Shown here: positions 61,665-64,000 of the stretch, piece after piece
Position numbering within the stretch: the first letter of the stretch is position 1
Layout of the letters: every line of letters starts with the position of its first letter
DNA from: Phylloscopus collybita
Taxonomy: Eukaryota; Chordata; Aves; Passeriformes; Phylloscopidae
Assembly (NCBI GenBank): GCA_027886175.1
Contig: JAJNNQ010000100.1
Location: 1,961,501 to 2,025,500, forward strand
Direction of reading: 5' to 3'
DNA length: 64,000 nt
Program-made: the position numbers and the translations under genes
The notes under the pieces: generated by a model
Database searches by the model: none
What the model was told of the DNA's origin: nothing
The model's input: the letters and a program-made list of their open reading frames with translations, nothing else

Positions 61665-62547
61665 GCTCTTTCCTTCGAGTTTTCCAGTCTTTCCCTATGG
61701 AATTCAACTGAGTTACAACTCAACCTCAGTCAAACCACAGGGTGCAAATACAGAATCCTTCACTTACAATATTTATTTTCTGATTAAGTTCTGCAATAAA
61801 AGATTATCAAAGAAATAAAACCTGCAGCAGATATATATTTTATATATTTATGATATGCACGTATTGAAATATAGTTTTGACTGTAAGGCCTCAAGGTCTT
61901 GATTTTTAAGTCATTTTTGGCTTCAGAGGACAGAAAGTACTGTGATTTTTGGAGGTGTCAGAGGAGCCACAGCCTGGATGGAATCACCCTGGACCTCTCC
62001 TATGGTCACCTATAAATAAATTTAAATTTGGCTTCACTGCAACAACCAAAATTGGGGTTTTTTTCCTCTGTTTTGTTGTTTTTTGGTGTTTCTCTCTCTT
62101 AGGGAGAAAGAAGAGAGAGGATTCAGCCACATGTAAAAACAAAACATCCTTTATGAGTCCTTCCCCTCTTCATCTGGGAGCAGACAAAGGGAATATTTAT
62201 CCACTTTTATAAACATTCCCCACTACAAACAAACACAACCAAGAGGAGCACGCCCAGCTTGGGGAGAGGAGCTGTCAGCAGTGAGAAATCCCTGGAAACC
62301 ATCGAGCCTCTCATTTCCAGTTTGGATTCCTGGAGAATCCCTGCCAGGAGGAGCCACAGCTGAAGTCCAGAATTTTCCACGAGTTCCCAAAGGCCTGCAG
62401 TGCCACGTGACCCATGGCATTCCCAAAGAACCTTCACGGACCTGTGGGTTTAATTTGCACCTAAAAGCACTTTTTAAGGCAAAATCTTTGGTGTTTTCTA
62501 ATCTGTTCCTATTCCACTTCCTGTTGATCTGTTGAGGATTTTCACTT

Positions 62548-62640
62548 TCATGGAATCATGGAACTGTTAAGGGTGGAGAAGATTTTTATGATCATCAGCA
62601 CCATGGCCACCACTGACCACGTCCCCAAGTACCACATGGG
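62548..62640 (-). mobile_element. CR1 retroposon, antisense, 3'-tip half (split)
   Basis: TCATGGAATCATGGAACTGT, TAAGGGTGGAGAAGATTTTT and CACGTCCCCAAGTACCACAT are the CR1 tip in reverse. The element resumes at about 63060 after an inserted repeat. Confidence 0.82.
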
Positions 62641-62648
62641 CTACATCC

Positions 62649-63059
62649 ATTTGCTACAAACCCCACAGAATTCCAAAGGCTGGGAGAGCTCCTGTTTGGA
62701 ATCTAAAGCACCTTTTGGAATCTAAATCCCAAGTGCTGCAGCTGTAGAAGTCCCTTCAGAACAAAACCACAGAGGTTTCCTAAGCAATTCAATGGTTTTT
62801 GTTCACCTGAGAGGCTGAGAACAATTTCTGCCACCACCACCCCAAGGACACCTTTAAAAAACCCATCCTGCCTATGGTGAGAAACGAAATTATCAGATAA
62901 ATCAAGGGAATATCCCAATTGTTTTCCAATATCCATCCCCTACAATTCATATGGACACACATGAGGTGTGGAATTGCAGTTTTGAACTTCAAAATGACAG
63001 GTGGATTTCTTGATTTATTAAATTTAAACATGCCTCACACTGCAGAGTGGAAATGCCCC
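62649..63059. mobile_element. 0.41-kb repeat, copy 2, inserted within a CR1
   Basis: Direct copy of 59737-60149, mid-90s percent identical by eye. It lies between two halves of one antisense CR1. CATGGG occurs at 62635-62640 and again at 63059-63064, a possible 6-bp target duplication. Ends are not clearly inverted, and no TG...CA is shared by both copies, so the class is undetermined. Confidence 0.8.
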
Positions 63060-63240
63060 ATGGGATTTTTGGACACTTCCAGGGATGGAGACTCCACCAC
63101 TGCCCTGGACAAACTATTCCAATGCTGGACAACCCCTTCCATGAAGGAATTTTTGCTGATTCCAACCTAAACTTCCTCTGGTGAAACTTTAAGGACATTT
63201 CCTCTGATCCTGTCCCTTGTTCCCTGGGAGAAGGGACAGA
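63060..63240 (-). mobile_element. CR1 retroposon, antisense, inner half (split)
   Basis: TTGGACACTTCCAGGGATGG, AGACTCCACCACTGCCCTGG, GATTCCAACCTAAACTTCC and GACATTTCCTCTGATCCTGT continue the CR1 begun at 62548. Confidence 0.85.
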
Positions 63241-64000
63241 TTCCACAGCAGGAGGGATTCACATTTAGGAATTCTGGAATTAAAAATGGTTCTCCTGGTG
63301 CCCCAGAGCTCCATCCTCACACCTCCCCTCACAAATGCATCTCCTCACTGTAGTCCCAGCAAGGGAAGGGTAATGGATGGATTAACCATCCCCAAACCCT
63401 AAAAAAGCAGGAAAAAAGCATTCCAGAACAATGGAAATAAACCTGTAAACCATCACCTCCCCCTGCCTCAGCCCCCAGTTGTGTGGAACAGCTTTGAAGA
63501 TTTGGCTGCACATCCAGTTTTTAATGTGACACCTCAGCACAGGCCTGAATCTACACAGAAATCCCAAAGTCAGGGAACTAATTAAAAATTCCAACGTGGA
63601 AAGCTGTGATAACAGCTTGAACAATCTGAAAAGAAATGAAAAGGAAGGAAGAAAGCACTTTTCAATTAATCCTCCTCCCAAACCCCTCATTTCCTACGGC
63701 ATTCCCTGCACAGATTCCAACCCTTTCCAAAGGAATATCCAGTGAAATGATCATGGCAGCCACGTGGATATCTCTGGCTGGGAAAAAACGTGGGGAAAAC
63801 AAACTTTAGGTACTGAAATATTGGCTCCAAAAGCAGAGCAAACCACGGCAATCAACACCTCCTTTCCAAAAACAGGCAATGGATTCAAGCAAAGAGGAAG
63901 GGAAAATCAGGAAAAGCAACTTCTGCCTGAATTTAACAGTCAATTAAGTGGAGAAAAATCTTAATTAACATCTCTGGGGGGTGAAGGACAAAGAAAATCC

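Larger units (their letters stand above)
59577..64000 (-). other. BANP: 3' part of the next BANP intron upstream
   Basis: Runs from the acceptor of the 131-nt exon to the window edge. I looked for the expected upstream BANP exon (Ser/Pro-rich region after the BEN domain) and did not see it, so the intron is at least 4.4 kb. Unique stretches 60150-61198, 61665-62547 and 63241-64000 hold nothing recognisable. Confidence 0.7.

Noticed and set aside
59702..63031. Two similar minus frames (59702-60121 and 62789-63031) as a duplicated gene
   Set aside because: They track the 0.41-kb repeat, one copy is interrupted by a frame change, and the peptide has no recognisable domain.

Overview
The window looks like nuclear DNA from a bird, probably a songbird. 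Almost every recognisable interspersed repeat is a 5'-truncated CR1 retroposon tail in one or other orientation. No mammalian-type SINE or L1 was seen, genes are sparse, and the sequence is AT-leaning with many minisatellites. The songbird part rests on my recall of CR1 and LTR styles and is inference.

One gene is recognised: the 3' end of BANP (BTG3-associated nuclear protein, SMAR1) on the minus strand. Five coding exons were found, in transcript order 59576-59446, 56919-56857, 54975-54931, 5924-5781 and 1767-1696. All have consensus acceptors and donors, and joined they give a continuous frame of about 150 C-terminal residues ending in EHGAIQIQ and a stop. The BEN domain and N-terminus are encoded beyond position 64000. 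A 3' UTR of about 0.7 kb probably ends near 985, after an AATAAA on the minus strand.

Layout by coordinate: 1-985 is downstream flank with two minisatellites. From 985 to 5924 come the 3' UTR, the last exon, a 4.0-kb intron and the penultimate exon, whose donor abuts a 700-bp polypurine/polypyrimidine tract. From 5925 to 54930 there is a single 49-kb intron with no convincing nested gene. It holds CR1 tails, LTR-like pieces, about ten unrelated tandem arrays, AT-rich palindromic DNA and a long inverted repeat (50730-52234). From 54931 to 59576 lie three small exons. From 59577 to 64000 is the next intron, with a duplicated 0.41-kb repeat (one copy nested in a CR1) and a 24-25-bp minisatellite.

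No new multi-gene system was found. The more interesting items are structural: the long inverted repeat, the polypyrimidine tract next to a splice donor with an open in-frame readthrough, an in-frame alternative acceptor at the 45-nt exon, the modular repeat-per-exon C-terminus, and the minisatellite load of the large intron. The many other open frames in the window lie in repeats or unique intron without splice or family support and are not annotated as genes.
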